64,000 bases of DNA, from assembly GCF_013402875.1 (NCBI RefSeq), contig NZ_CP058579.1, forward strand, positions 2,790,001-2,854,000. The letters are read 5' to 3'. Source of the DNA: Halorarum salinum (lineage in GTDB: Archaea > Halobacteriota > Halobacteria > Halobacteriales > Haloferacaceae). Position 1 is the stretch's first letter; each line of letters opens with the position of its first letter. Made by a program: the position numbers and the translations under genes. The notes beneath the pieces were generated by a model. That model had not been told where the DNA came from and ran no database searches. It saw only the letters and a program-made list of their open reading frames with translations. Shown one piece after another: positions 34,504 through 42,795 of the stretch.

Positions 34504-35766
34504 TCATTTAAGTACCCGCATCACAGGGGTGGCCAGCACGCCGTGAAGCACGATAGAGACAAGTACCACGAAGCCGACGAACGCCCAGAGCTCGTCACCG
34601 CGAGCGAGGAGTTGTGCCTCCCGGAACGACGCCTCACTGAGGGCATGCGAGAGGTAGAAAAACGAACCGATACCGCGGATGCCGAACAACGAAATCACGA
34701 GCCGTTCGGCCCACCCCAACGGCGATCCAACCAAGCTCACGACCCCGGAGAGCGGACGGACGACGAACACGAGCGCAAGGGCGACGGCGGCGCCCATCGG
34801 CGAGAGCGGCCTGAGCAGCCCGCCGGCGAGCACGCCGCCGAACAGGACGAGCACCGCCGCCATCAGCAGCCGCTCGGTCATTACGGCGAAGTCATGGAGC
34901 GCGAAGTGGTAGTCGTGGTCCCACTCGTAGTGGCGGAGCTCGCGCGCGGCGACGAACACCGCGATGAAACCATATCCGTGGACGAGCTCGGTAACTCCGT
35001 ACGTGATCAAGGTCGTAGCGAGCGCCTCCGCGCCGTTCAGGATCTTGTCGTACTCCGACGTCGCCGCCCCGCGGAACACGAACGATGCCATCAGCCACCC
35101 GGCGCCGTAGCCCGCGAATAGACCGATGGCCACTTTGTATACGACGTCGACGAGCAGCCAGTCGGTCACCCAGCCGGTGGACGCGAGGGTGGCGGCGCCG
35201 GCCATGGCGATGGCGAGGTTCGTGAACGGGAACGCAAGCCCGTCATTGAGCCCGGCCTCCGAGGTGAGCGCGAACCTGACGTCGTCCTCTTGGTCGCCCG
35301 GCGCGACTGTCTCGTCGGTCGACTCGGTCGGCGCGGTGGTCTGCACTTCGGACGCGAGCACGGGGTCGGTCGGGGCGACGACTGCCCCCAGGAGCACTGC
35401 GACAGCGGGGAGCGCTCCGAGCACCCAGTAGCCGAGTAGCGCAGTGAGCGCAATGGTAAGCGGCATCGCCACGCCCAGGAGTCGCCAGGTCATTCCCCAC
35501 GACCAGAGGTCCAGCGGGCGGTCGATTTTGAGGCCCGCCCCCATGATGGAGATAATGACGACCAGCTCCGTGAGTCGCTCCGTGACCTCACTCTCTGCGA
35601 TGGGGTTCGGAGGTTGGACGCCCAGCGGGAGCGAGAACAGCACAAAGCCCGCGGCGACGTAGATGATGGGGATCGAAAGCGGCTTTCCGGACAGGAACCG
35701 GGGGAGGACGACCGCAGCGAGGATGGCGACGCCCGCAACGATGAGCCCAACCTCGTAAGAGACCAT
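34504..35766 (-). CDS. cation:proton antiporter (CPA1/NhaP-type)
   Basis: 420 residues, about 12 membrane segments. The conserved ion-binding region is VVAPTDPVLASEVQ with the TD pair and, further on, SEAGLNDGLAFPFTNLAIAM with the ND pair: together the signature of CPA1 Na+(K+)/H+ exchangers. A glutamate/aspartate-rich loop (TESTDETVAPGDQEDD) separates them. It exchanges cytoplasmic Na+ for protons, fitting a halophile. The start at 35766 (MVSYEVG) is preferred to one nine codons upstream. Confidence 0.9.
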   Translation of the reverse strand: MVSYEVGLIVAGVAILAAVVLPRFLSGKPLSIPIIYVAAGFVLFSLPLGVQPPNPIAESEVTERLTELVVIISIMGAGLKIDRPLDLWSWGMTWRLLGVAMPLTIALTALLGYWVLGALPAVAVLLGAVVAPTDPVLASEVQTTAPTESTDETVAPGDQEDDVRFALTSEAGLNDGLAFPFTNLAIAMAGAATLASTGWVTDWLLVDVVYKVAIGLFAGYGAGWLMASFVFRGAATSEYDKILNGAEALATTLITYGVTELVHGYGFIAVFVAARELRHYEWDHDYHFALHDFAVMTERLLMAAVLVLFGGVLAGGLLRPLSPMGAAVALALVFVVRPLSGVVSLVGSPLGWAERLVISLFGIRGIGSFFYLSHALSEASFREAQLLARGDELWAFVGFVVLVSIVLHGVLATPVMRVLK

Positions 35767-36107
35767 GAGAGAACAGGTGTAAGGGCTGTTCACCTAAATT
35801 GGATGTGTCCGTGAGAGTGAAGACTATTTGCTTCGTTTGTCGCAACCAGCGAGCATTTGCTCGCACGAAAGCGAATGCTATGTGACCGTGTAATCTCAAA
35901 CGTACAGTTGGCTCAAGAATCTCTCACTACAGATACCGTACATAGCGTTCCATCAGTCAGCCGCATAGGACCACTTCCGAGAATACCCCAGTTGCGGTAG
36001 CCGTCCTTCTGAATTGGCCGGTCCACTGCCAAACACGACACTATTGGCCGGTTATTTTCAACTACGATTGTCCGAATCAACCGTGAGTAGGTCTGCATAT
36101 CAAGCAG
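35767..36107. other. gene-free stretch holding repeat copy C
   Basis: 341 bp containing repeat copy C; a frame read through the repeat on the minus strand (35913-36098) has no coding support. Confidence 0.6.
35947..36098 (+). repeat. dispersed island repeat, copy C
   Basis: Starts GTTCCATCAGTCAGCCGCAT and ends GAGTAGGTCTGCATA; the best match to copy B. Contains CACTTCCGAGAATACCCCAG and CCACTGCCAAACACGA. Confidence 0.75.
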
Positions 36108-36281
36108 TCAATACGCCCTGGGACGATGACTAGTACAGACGAGCGGCATTCGCCCGTGGTCGTCCTCGACGCGGGGGTGTTGGTCGTGAACCCAGTCGTT
36201 GACGACTTCCACGGGGTCAGCCCCGAGGTTGATTACACGCTCACCGCGGTCACGGTTCTTCAGCGGCGTTCCCGGGGCGTG
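36108..36281 (-). pseudogene. tyrosine-recombinase (integrase) scrap
   Basis: On the minus strand, KNRDRGERVINLGADPVEVV followed by NDWVHDQHPRVEDDHGRMPL resembles the catalytic-domain segment of haloarchaeal tyrosine recombinases (the strand with an expected LVCTS end), but the rest of the protein is missing on both sides. It lies next to repeat copy C and is fused in frame to a winged-helix scrap. Confidence 0.6.
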
Positions 36282-36440
36282 ATGCAGCACCGTCCGTGAT
36301 CGGTCGGGTTCTCCGGCCCCCGAATCCACCTGCGTGGGAACGTGAACGGTGTCCTCTTCCGAACTCGATTAGAGCAGTTCGACGAGGAGCGTGCGACGGT
36401 GTTCGTTCGCCAGCGCATCGAAAGTGTAGTCGTTCTTGAT
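36282..36440 (-). pseudogene. winged-helix (DUF7344-like) scrap with in-frame stop
   Basis: On the minus strand, YTFDALANEHRRTLLVELL followed by a TAA codon (36369-36371), then SSEEDTVHVPTQVDSG and RTVLHH, correspond in order to the helix-turn-helix start and the LHH/HLP helix of the same family as 29282 and 37314. The scrap then runs into the integrase scrap. Confidence 0.6.
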
Positions 36441-36458
36441 TCTCGAGGGGGTCCCAAA

Positions 36459-36489
36459 GTGGGGCCGGTCGGCGAGCCGGCCGGCCTCA
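36459..36489. repeat. GC-rich imperfect inverted repeat
   Basis: GGGGCCGGTCGGC and GCCGGCCGGCCTC form arms of a hairpin inside the otherwise gene-free 36441-36669 stretch; it could act as a transcription terminator or is a relic of insertion. Confidence 0.4.
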
Positions 36490-36669
36490 CTTCCTCACCG
36501 TGCGGTTCGAACCGGCCCACGATAACGGTGTTGTGAACGCAGGCAACAACGTTCGAGAATCCACAGTAAACAGGGAACGAACTGTTTATTCTGGTTCCAT
36601 CGGCGTGGTTATCATCGATGTGTCTCCAGTGTTCTGCGGAAACCACAGCCGTATCGAGAAGGGGTTCGC

Positions 36670-37185
36670 TCACGAATCGGCGTCGTCTACGTCCCCTCCG
36701 CCGTGCGCGTCCCTCCGGTCTGTTCCCTGCAGGAAGAAGTGGTTGAACGGCTGGACGTGCCGGCGTCGCATCATCTCCGAACTCTCGATTTCGACGCCCA
36801 GATCGTGGATCGCGTCGGTCATTCGGGTGATGTCGGCCGTGCTCGTCCCGACGACGTCGACGTGGACGTTCCGGCGGCCGGTGAGCATCTCCCGGACGTC
36901 AATGACGCCCTGGATGCCCCGGATCTGCTCCGAGATGTCGGGAAGGTTGGCGGGTGATGCGCTGATGACGAACGTCATCTGCAACGGGAGGTTGGCCGCT
37001 TCGTAGTCGATCTCCGGGTGGTAGCCCTCGATGGTGCCGTCGGCTTCGAGTTGGTCGATCCGGTTGCGAACGGTGCTGGCGGAGACGCCGGCGGTATCGC
37101 CGATCTCCTGTGCCGTCGTGTTTCGGGCGTCCCCCTGGAGCAGATAGAGGACGCTCCGGTCGACTTCGTCCAGGTCACGGCCCAT
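36670..37185 (-). CDS. Lrp/AsnC family transcriptional regulator
   Basis: 171 residues. Winged helix: DEVDRSVLYLLQGDARNTTAQEIGDTAGVSASTVRNRIDQLEADGTI; then a RAM-type domain (LQMTFVISASPANLPDISEQIRGIQGVIDVREMLTGRRNVHVDVVG). The C-terminal ~30 residues are a polar extension (HFFLQGTDRRDAHGGGDVDD). Lone gene between two clusters of gene scraps. Target unknown. Confidence 0.88.
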   Translation of the reverse strand: MGRDLDEVDRSVLYLLQGDARNTTAQEIGDTAGVSASTVRNRIDQLEADGTIEGYHPEIDYEAANLPLQMTFVISASPANLPDISEQIRGIQGVIDVREMLTGRRNVHVDVVGTSTADITRMTDAIHDLGVEIESSEMMRRRHVQPFNHFFLQGTDRRDAHGGGDVDDADS

Positions 37186-37313
37186 AGCTGACCCACGGCG
37201 TGAGGACTCCTAACACGTTCCCTCCTCGCGCTGGAACGCTGTCGCGTCGTTGTTTCATCCTGCCAGTGGATTTCCAGGAGAATCGGCCGGGATCTACCGG
37301 GCGGGAGACCCGG

Positions 37314-37652
37314 TCAGAACTCCGAATCCATCCGTCGGTTCGCAGTCCGGAGGCCATCTAAGAGGGACTCCAGCTCGGTATGCCCTCGATACTGGACCGT
37401 TTTTGATGGCGCGTCATAGTTCACGACACTGGCGTCCGCGAGCTTGGGGAGAATCGCGTGGTGTAACTGGATGGTGACCTGGTCTACCTCCCTATCGGCT
37501 TGCGTACCGAGTGCGTTCGCGATGTCACCGACGGAGAACACGTCCGTCGACTCCTCTCTCATGTAGGTGAGTGCACTCCGGCAGTGTGAGTTCGCGAGGA
37601 GACTCAGTAACTGGTCTACCGTCTCAGTGCGGATTGCTTGTTGGTGGTCCAT
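37314..37652 (-). CDS. winged-helix regulator, DUF7344-like
   Basis: 112 residues from MDHQQAIRTE. TVDQLLSLLANSHCRSALTYMREE matches the start of the family, followed by VSVGDIANALGTQ and VTIQLHHAILPKLADASVVNYDAPSKTVQYRGHTELESLLDGLRT, where LHHAILPKL is the HHxHLPxL-type helix. An in-frame ATG 27 codons upstream is less likely. Confidence 0.78.
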   Translation of the reverse strand: MDHQQAIRTETVDQLLSLLANSHCRSALTYMREESTDVFSVGDIANALGTQADREVDQVTIQLHHAILPKLADASVVNYDAPSKTVQYRGHTELESLLDGLRTANRRMDSEF

Positions 37653-37978
37653 GGTAGGGGTCGATCGGAACAGTGACCGGATCAAATCTGTATGCGAACC
37701 ACGAGGCGATCCTCGGGAATGGACGGCAGTCAAGCCTTCAGTACCACGTTCACTGCCCGTGAGAGCGGACGCATACTGTGATATCTCGGCAGCTGTGGAT
37801 GAGTCATACGTGCGTCAGACGATGAAGAGCGGCTTTCACCCACATCCTCACGGTAGTGTCAGCAGTTGACCGGATTGTTCACCCATACTGATCATCGAGC
37901 GACACGAACCTACGCCAGATGGGGATTCCCGACGAACCCGGGATCCTCCCCTTTGATCGGCATCACGTGCCATCGTGA
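37653..37978. other. gene-free stretch
   Basis: 326 bp with no supportable gene; a + strand frame overlapping it has no coding character. Confidence 0.5.
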
Positions 37979-38039
37979 ATGGGCGAGACGCTTGACATGA
38001 GGAGTACGCTACGCTCCGTTACGAACTTCATCACGTGCG

Positions 38040-38170
38040 CCTCCCCCGAGTTAGAGGATGTTGGACCCGTCGAGTTCAACAGGTTCGAAGGCGATGTGGT
38101 GCGGGGGGCAAAGTTCGACGAGGCCCGTCCGATTCTCGAGGCAATTGACGAAGAACCTGGGCGTTACTCA
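38040..38170 (+). pseudogene. winged-helix (DUF7344-like) C-terminal scrap
   Basis: Plus-strand reading LEDVGPVEFNRFEGDVVRGA then KFDEARPILEAIDEEPG closely follows the GIISWDRDSDTITRGPKFEDVRPLIRLIDDHP end of the intact 29282 protein. The DNA-binding half is missing and the frame runs into the antisense of the next gene. Confidence 0.55.
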
Positions 38171-38221
38171 GTGACGTGGGGTGTTTCACTCGCGACGTGG
38201 AAACGGATCCCAGTCGGGAGG

Positions 38222-38650
38222 TCACCTCTGGGCTTGACGGATGAACTCGTCGAGTTCTTCTCCGATCAGTGTCGCGACGCGCTCGCTGTACTGCCACAGT
38301 GCTGCATTGAGTCGCTCTTCGGTCTCGTCGTCGAGATCGTCACCTCCCTGAAGGACGGAGTCCGAGGTGATCTGGGGGTGGTACACGCAGACGACGCCGA
38401 TCGAACTGGCCGAACTCGTGGACCCGCCGGTGTGGATCCCGTACTGGTCAGTCCCCCACACGCCATCGCCACCCTGTCGCTCCATCGCCGAGTCGAGCGC
38501 ATCGAGGAGTCGAACTTCCTCGGAGGTGAGGACCGGGTCGTCACCGTCGAACAGTTCGTCGTACGCCCGGGTCCGGGCGCTGTTCGTCCATTGTTCCAAG
38601 TGTGATCGCGCCAGTACGACGAGCTGTCGCTCGTCCGGGAACTCGGCCAT
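38222..38650 (-). CDS. conserved haloarchaeal protein of unknown function
   Basis: 142 residues, soluble, mostly helical: MAEFPDERQLVVLARSHLEQW, DGDDPVLTSEEVRLLDALDS, and the C-terminal ETEERLNAALWQYSERVATLIGEELDEF. A central TSSASSIGVVCVYHPQ segment carries a single cysteine. I do not recognise a domain with confidence. Intact frame, unlike its neighbours. Confidence 0.7.
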   Translation of the reverse strand: MAEFPDERQLVVLARSHLEQWTNSARTRAYDELFDGDDPVLTSEEVRLLDALDSAMERQGGDGVWGTDQYGIHTGGSTSSASSIGVVCVYHPQITSDSVLQGGDDLDDETEERLNAALWQYSERVATLIGEELDEFIRQAQR

Positions 38651-38968
38651 GCGTCTAGGACGACGTGCAGATCAATCAACGTTCGTACGACGCCTCCGAT
38701 CGGCGGACGTGGGGGCGGCGGTACCGACCGCCGAGCGATACGACCCGAATCACGCACGGACGCCCGGAGAAACGCGATTCCGAGGACGGTGGCGCCTGAC
38801 AGAAGCGCCACGGATGAGTCCGGTACGACAGTTCGATCGGTGATGGTTCACGATCCGGCGCGATTGCACCCGTCTCGATGACCGCAGCGCCCGAGATCGT
38901 TGATGGTCACTCGTGGGGGATTCGATTCCGTACACACGAACCAAGAACGTGGATGTCGTTATGGGGAT
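38651..38968. other. gene-free stretch
   Basis: 318 bp between two genes; a minus-strand read (VALLSGATVLGIAFLRASVR) hints at a membrane-anchor scrap but has no start. No TATA box I trust for the gene at 38969. Confidence 0.4.
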
Positions 38969-40005
38969 ATGACTGATCGGGGTGACCGACAACGTTGGTT
39001 TTCGGATCGTGTCGGATCATCGATTTTGGCGGCGGTGAGCAGCGTTCTCGCCGCGCTCCTCGTACTCACACAGCATCAATACGTCTCGCTCGCGAGCGTC
39101 CTCGCATACGTTCTCGCACCCGTACGGCGGAGGCTCGAGCGTCGGATGCGCTCGGATACGGCTGCCCTCACCCTCATCTCGCTCGCGACATTCGTGCTTT
39201 TCATTCCGGTTGCATACATCCTCACGGTCGCGATTCAGCAGGGACTGGGGCTCCTAACCGCCATCCGGGAAGGGGAACTCAGTCCTGACACGATTCAGGG
39301 CCGGATCGAGACCATTGGCTACGTGATCGACTTCGATCTGTTGTATGCGACGTATCAGGAACCGATCGCCACCGGGGTGCAGCGTCTCGCGACCGGCGCA
39401 ATAACCGTCATCGGTGGCCTCCCCGGCGTGCTGATCGGGCTCACCGTGACGGTCTTCGTACTTTTTGCGTTGTTGCGAGACGGTGAACAGTTCGTCACGT
39501 GGCTATGATCGGTAGTCCCCGTCTCCGATCGTGTACAGCGGGAACTGCTCGAAGAACTTGACGCTCTCATGTGGGCGTCCGTTATCGGAAACGTCGCTGT
39601 CGCGGGGGTTCAGGCGGTACTGCTTGGCATCGGATTGGTGCTCGTAGGCATGCCGGGCGTCGTGTTCTTGACCGTGGCGACGTTCATCCTCACGCTGCTC
39701 CCGCTCGTCGGGCGTTCGGCGTCTGGCTTCCGGTTTCGGGCTACTTGCTCGCGATCGGTCGCCCCCTCGCAGCGGTCCTTCTGTTCGTATACGGATCGGT
39801 GGTCAGCGCATCGGACCTCTACCTACTCCCGGCGATCATCAACCGGAGCGGAGCGCTCAACGTAGCGACCATCGTCGTGGGAATCTTCGGAGGAATCGTC
39901 CTGTTCGGGGCGGTCGGCCTGTTCGTCGGCCCCGTCGTCCTCGGCGGAACGAAGGTCGCCCTCGACCAGTTCACCCGGGAGCAGATGAACCCGACCACCG
40001 ACTGA
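38969..40005 (+). pseudogene. AI-2E family transporter, broken
   Basis: Begins MTDRGDRQRWFSDRVGSSIL. The AI-2E/TqsA-like pattern is clear: TLISLATFVLFIPVAYILTV, GLPGVLIGLTVTVFVLFALL, then VIGNVAVAGVQAVLLGIGLV, FGVWLPVSGYLLAIGRP and VATIVVGIFGGIVLFGAVGLFVGPVVLG. It is broken by a TGA at 39506-39508 (where the frame before and after continues and a tryptophan is expected) and by a one-base loss near 39710. Family members export small molecules such as AI-2. Probably non-functional. Confidence 0.85.
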
Positions 40006-40113
40006 TTGGAATCGTCCCCGCCGTCGATTCTCTCGTGTCGACCAGCTGAGGTTGCGTCACCCATATCGGTGGGCGACCACACCGTTATCCGAGTCGGTCT
40101 CCGATTGCATGGG

Positions 40114-40432
40114 ATGGTAGATGACGAACAGGGCCGAGACGACCAAGCGGACGACGAAGAGGGACACCGGCGAAAGCGGAAGCGAGGGGAAATACGCGAT
40201 CGTACCGACGAAGACCTACCGATGCCCGGCGACCCCGGTGGGCGGCTCGGTGACCTCGATGACGCGCTCGATACCCACGACGGATGGATTGGTCGAGGCC
40301 TCTGTCGACTATGCGATCGATACGCAGGGCGGGGAGGAATCCCTCGAGGAAGTGCTTGCCCCAACTGACAACCAGACGTACGACTCCGCCGACGACGTTC
40401 GCAGCCGAACACTGGGACTAGTACATCGCTGA
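40114..40432 (+). pseudogene. DUF5789-type protein gene, frameshifted
   Basis: First frame: MVDDEQGRDDQADDEEGHRR through RLGDLDDALDTHD. The continuation TTDGLVEASVDYAID then GGEESLEEVLAPTDNQTYDS and ADDVRSRTLGLVHR is in another frame, beginning near 40270. Together they reproduce a haloarchaeal DUF5789-family protein (small acidic, function unknown). Confidence 0.7.
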
Positions 40433-40801
40433 TGAGTACGCCCCAACCATCCCCCGTCTCGCCAGTTGGACGTCCCGAGCTCTGGTACGTATCTCCGCTG
40501 TTGTCACCGTTACATCAGTCAGCCGTAAGTGGATCGCTTCCGAGAATCGATCCCTCCCGGCACTCACCACCGTCCGAGCCCCGACGCTTCGAGGACGGGG
40601 CCTCTCACGCCGATCGGACCGATCGAACTAGCTACGGTTCCGGAACGTAACCAAGCGGGTCGGTAAGAGGGACTTCATCAGTCCGTCCATCGTGTCCGGA
40701 TAGTCCATCGGAAGGAACCAGTCTCGTTCGTAACAGGTCCACTCGCAATTCGCTCCGAGAGGAGGATGCACGCATCCGCTGTAGCTACGTTCGCACGGAA
40801 C
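40433..40801. other. gene-free stretch, island right edge
   Basis: 369 bp with no gene. It contains a partial copy of the island repeat (40511-40548), and the sequence returns to core GC from about 40800. The island's right border is therefore put between 40650 and 40800. A CAGGTCCACTCG near 40736 shares only a short word with the tRNA-Ala end and is not a convincing attachment site. Confidence 0.5.
40511..40548 (+). repeat. dispersed island repeat, partial copy D
   Basis: TACATCAGTCAGCCGTAAGT followed by GCTTCCGAGAAT matches only the left ~40 bases of copies B and C. Confidence 0.5.
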
Positions 40802-41044
40802 CTACCCCTTGATTATCAGGATTCCGTCGTTCGTCGTCACCTCCCTCGCGTCCTCGGGCACGTCGAACTCCAGTTGCCGGTCGCCGGCCACGACGATGGC
40901 CGTCTCGCCGACGCGGTCCAGCGTCGCCTCCACGCCCGGGCCGAAGTCGACGATGATCTCGCTCCCCTCGTCCGACTCTCGGGTGGTGATCGTGACGTCC
41001 TCCTGGCGGTCGGCCGCGGACCGGAGCTGTCGTGGCATCTCCAT
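40802..41044 (-). CDS. small conserved haloarchaeal protein (Hsp20-like strand pattern)
   Basis: 80 residues, beta-rich: VTITTRESDEGSEIIVDFGPGVEATLDRVGETAIVVAGDRQLEFDVPEDAREVTTNDGILIIKG. The alternating pattern resembles the C-terminal part of alpha-crystallin/Hsp20 domains, but it is shorter than a true sHSP, so the call is uncertain. First core gene after the island. Confidence 0.6.
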   Translation of the reverse strand: MEMPRQLRSAADRQEDVTITTRESDEGSEIIVDFGPGVEATLDRVGETAIVVAGDRQLEFDVPEDAREVTTNDGILIIKG

Positions 41045-41190
41045 GGTACGAGGGTCGGCCGAGACGCACCTAAGGGCTGTGTCCGGTTGGCGACCGCTGG
41101 TTGTCCCGACGGCGTCGTGGGATCGAACTCGACGGGGTCACGCAGGTTCGCCCCGAACCCTTTTCGCCGCCACGTGCGACCACCTACACC

Positions 41191-41955
41191 GTGCAGGTCG
41201 CCATCCTCACGGTCGGCGACGAACTCCTCGCCGGCGAGACGGAGAACACGAACGCCTCCTGGCTCGCCCGCCAGCTGGCCGAGCGCGGGGCGAGCGTCGC
41301 TCGCATCCTCGTCGTCCCCGACGACGCCGACACCATCGCGACGTACGTCCGCGAGTGGGCCGCCGAGTTCGACGCGGTGCTCGTCACCGGCGGGCTCGGC
41401 GGCACCCACGACGACGTGACGATGGACGGCGTCGCGGCCGCGTTCGGCCGGGACGCCGTCGTCGACGCCGACGCGCTGGAGGCCGTCACGGAGTCCGCCC
41501 GCGCGTTCGCCGACGCGAACCCGGACGTCGTCGACGAGTACGACCTCGATCTCGACCTCGAGGCGTGGGCGCGGATGCCCGAGGGCGCACGGATGCTTGA
41601 CAACCCGGCCGGTCTCGCGCAGGGGTGCGCGGTCGGGACGGTCTACGTCCTCCCGGGCGTCCCCGAGGAGATGCGCGCGACGTTCGAGGGCGTGGCGGGG
41701 GAGTTCTCGGGCGACGCCGTCTCGGAGACCGTGTACACGCCCGCCCCCGAGGGGGCCCTGGTCGCGACGCTCGCGGAGCTCCGGGACCGGTTCGACGTCG
41801 TCGTGGGGAGCTATCCGGCGCCGCGCGGAACGCCCAACCGGGTGAAGGTGTCCGGATCCGACCCGAAGACCGTTCGAGCGGCGATCGACTGGCTGGAGGA
41901 TCGCGTCGAGACCGTTCCGCCCCCCGAGTCGGACCGTCGACCCGGCGACGCCTGA
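41191..41955 (+). CDS. CinA/MoaB-like molybdopterin-binding domain protein
   Basis: 254 residues from a GTG (VQVAILTVGDELLAG). TVGDELLAGETENTNASWLARQL and VLVTGGLGGTHDDVTMDGVAAAFG are the family signature of the MoCF/CinA domain, and VYVLPGVPEEMRATFEG matches the CinA-type continuation. Family members include nicotinamide-nucleotide amidase partners and cofactor-binding proteins. The start 30 codons upstream would be arginine-rich and is rejected. Confidence 0.85.
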   Translation: MQVAILTVGDELLAGETENTNASWLARQLAERGASVARILVVPDDADTIATYVREWAAEFDAVLVTGGLGGTHDDVTMDGVAAAFGRDAVVDADALEAVTESARAFADANPDVVDEYDLDLDLEAWARMPEGARMLDNPAGLAQGCAVGTVYVLPGVPEEMRATFEGVAGEFSGDAVSETVYTPAPEGALVATLAELRDRFDVVVGSYPAPRGTPNRVKVSGSDPKTVRAAIDWLEDRVETVPPPESDRRPGDA

Positions 41956-41990
41956 GTTATTGAGGTTGAAAATCCGTCCGGATAGAAGGC

Positions 41991-42794
41991 ATGCTTAACA
42001 CCCGGGGTGTCGAACGGGGGAGCGTGTTCAGGGGGGAAGCAACCGACCGGGCCGTCAGCGAGACGATCGGGTTCGTCCTCGTCTTCTCGCTCGTGGTCTC
42101 GTCGGTCGGTATCGTCTACGTGGTGGGGTTCCAGGGGCTCACGGAGGCCCGCGACGGCGAGCGCGTGGACAACGCCGAGCGCGCGTTCGAGGTGCTCGCG
42201 CACAGCATCGAGGACCTCACCCGCCGCGGCGCCAGCAGCAGGGCGACGGAGATACGCGTCGCCGACGCCGGCATCCGGGCGGGCCAGCCCGTGCTGATAA
42301 ACGTTACCGGCGACTACGACACGGACGACCCGAACTCCGCCGAGGACTTCGTCACCGGGAACGTGAGCGTCACCCCGATCGTCTACGAGACGACCGCGGG
42401 GGGTGACCGCGTCCGGTACGTCAACGGGGCCGTCCTCAGAGGCACGGACGACGGGATGGCCATGCGCGAACCTCCCAACGTCGTCGTCGACGACAACCGG
42501 ACGGTGATTCCGATCGTACAGACGAGCGTGTTCGGGACCAAGCGGATCGACGGGAGCACGACCGTGCTGGTGAGAACCGAGCGGACGCTCTCGGACGTGG
42601 TCATCGCCGAGCGCGGTACGTACGACGATGTGACGGTTCGGATGCACACGCCGAACACCGACCCCTGGCGGCGGTTCCTCACGGCGCAGGGGATGACGTG
42701 CTCGGTTCCGAACGAGGGAACGCTCCGGTGCAACGCCGAGGACGTGAAACGGCTCTCCCTGGTCGTGTACGACGTCGACGTCACCTTCGAGTGA
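41991..42794 (+). CDS. archaeal pilin-like secreted protein
   Basis: 267 residues. N-terminus has a short positive region then ATDRAVSETIGFVLVFSLVVSSVGIVYVVGFQ, the type IV pilin-like hydrophobic helix preceded by charged residues seen in haloarchaeal secreted proteins of this operon class. The rest is extracellular, beta-rich, with polar TIPIVQTSVFG and a final CSVPNEGTLRCN cysteine pair. It ends one base before the stop of the convergent 42796 gene. Confidence 0.75.
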   Translation: MLNTRGVERGSVFRGEATDRAVSETIGFVLVFSLVVSSVGIVYVVGFQGLTEARDGERVDNAERAFEVLAHSIEDLTRRGASSRATEIRVADAGIRAGQPVLINVTGDYDTDDPNSAEDFVTGNVSVTPIVYETTAGGDRVRYVNGAVLRGTDDGMAMREPPNVVVDDNRTVIPIVQTSVFGTKRIDGSTTVLVRTERTLSDVVIAERGTYDDVTVRMHTPNTDPWRRFLTAQGMTCSVPNEGTLRCNAEDVKRLSLVVYDVDVTFE

Positions 42795-42795
42795 C

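Noticed and set aside
35913-36098. A 61-codon minus-strand frame in repeat copy C
   Set aside because: The same reading frame is interrupted in copies A and B, so the repeat is not protein-coding.
40730-40750. A possible attachment-site duplicate of the tRNA-Ala 3' end
   Set aside because: Only about eight bases (GTCCACTC) match; that is expected by chance.
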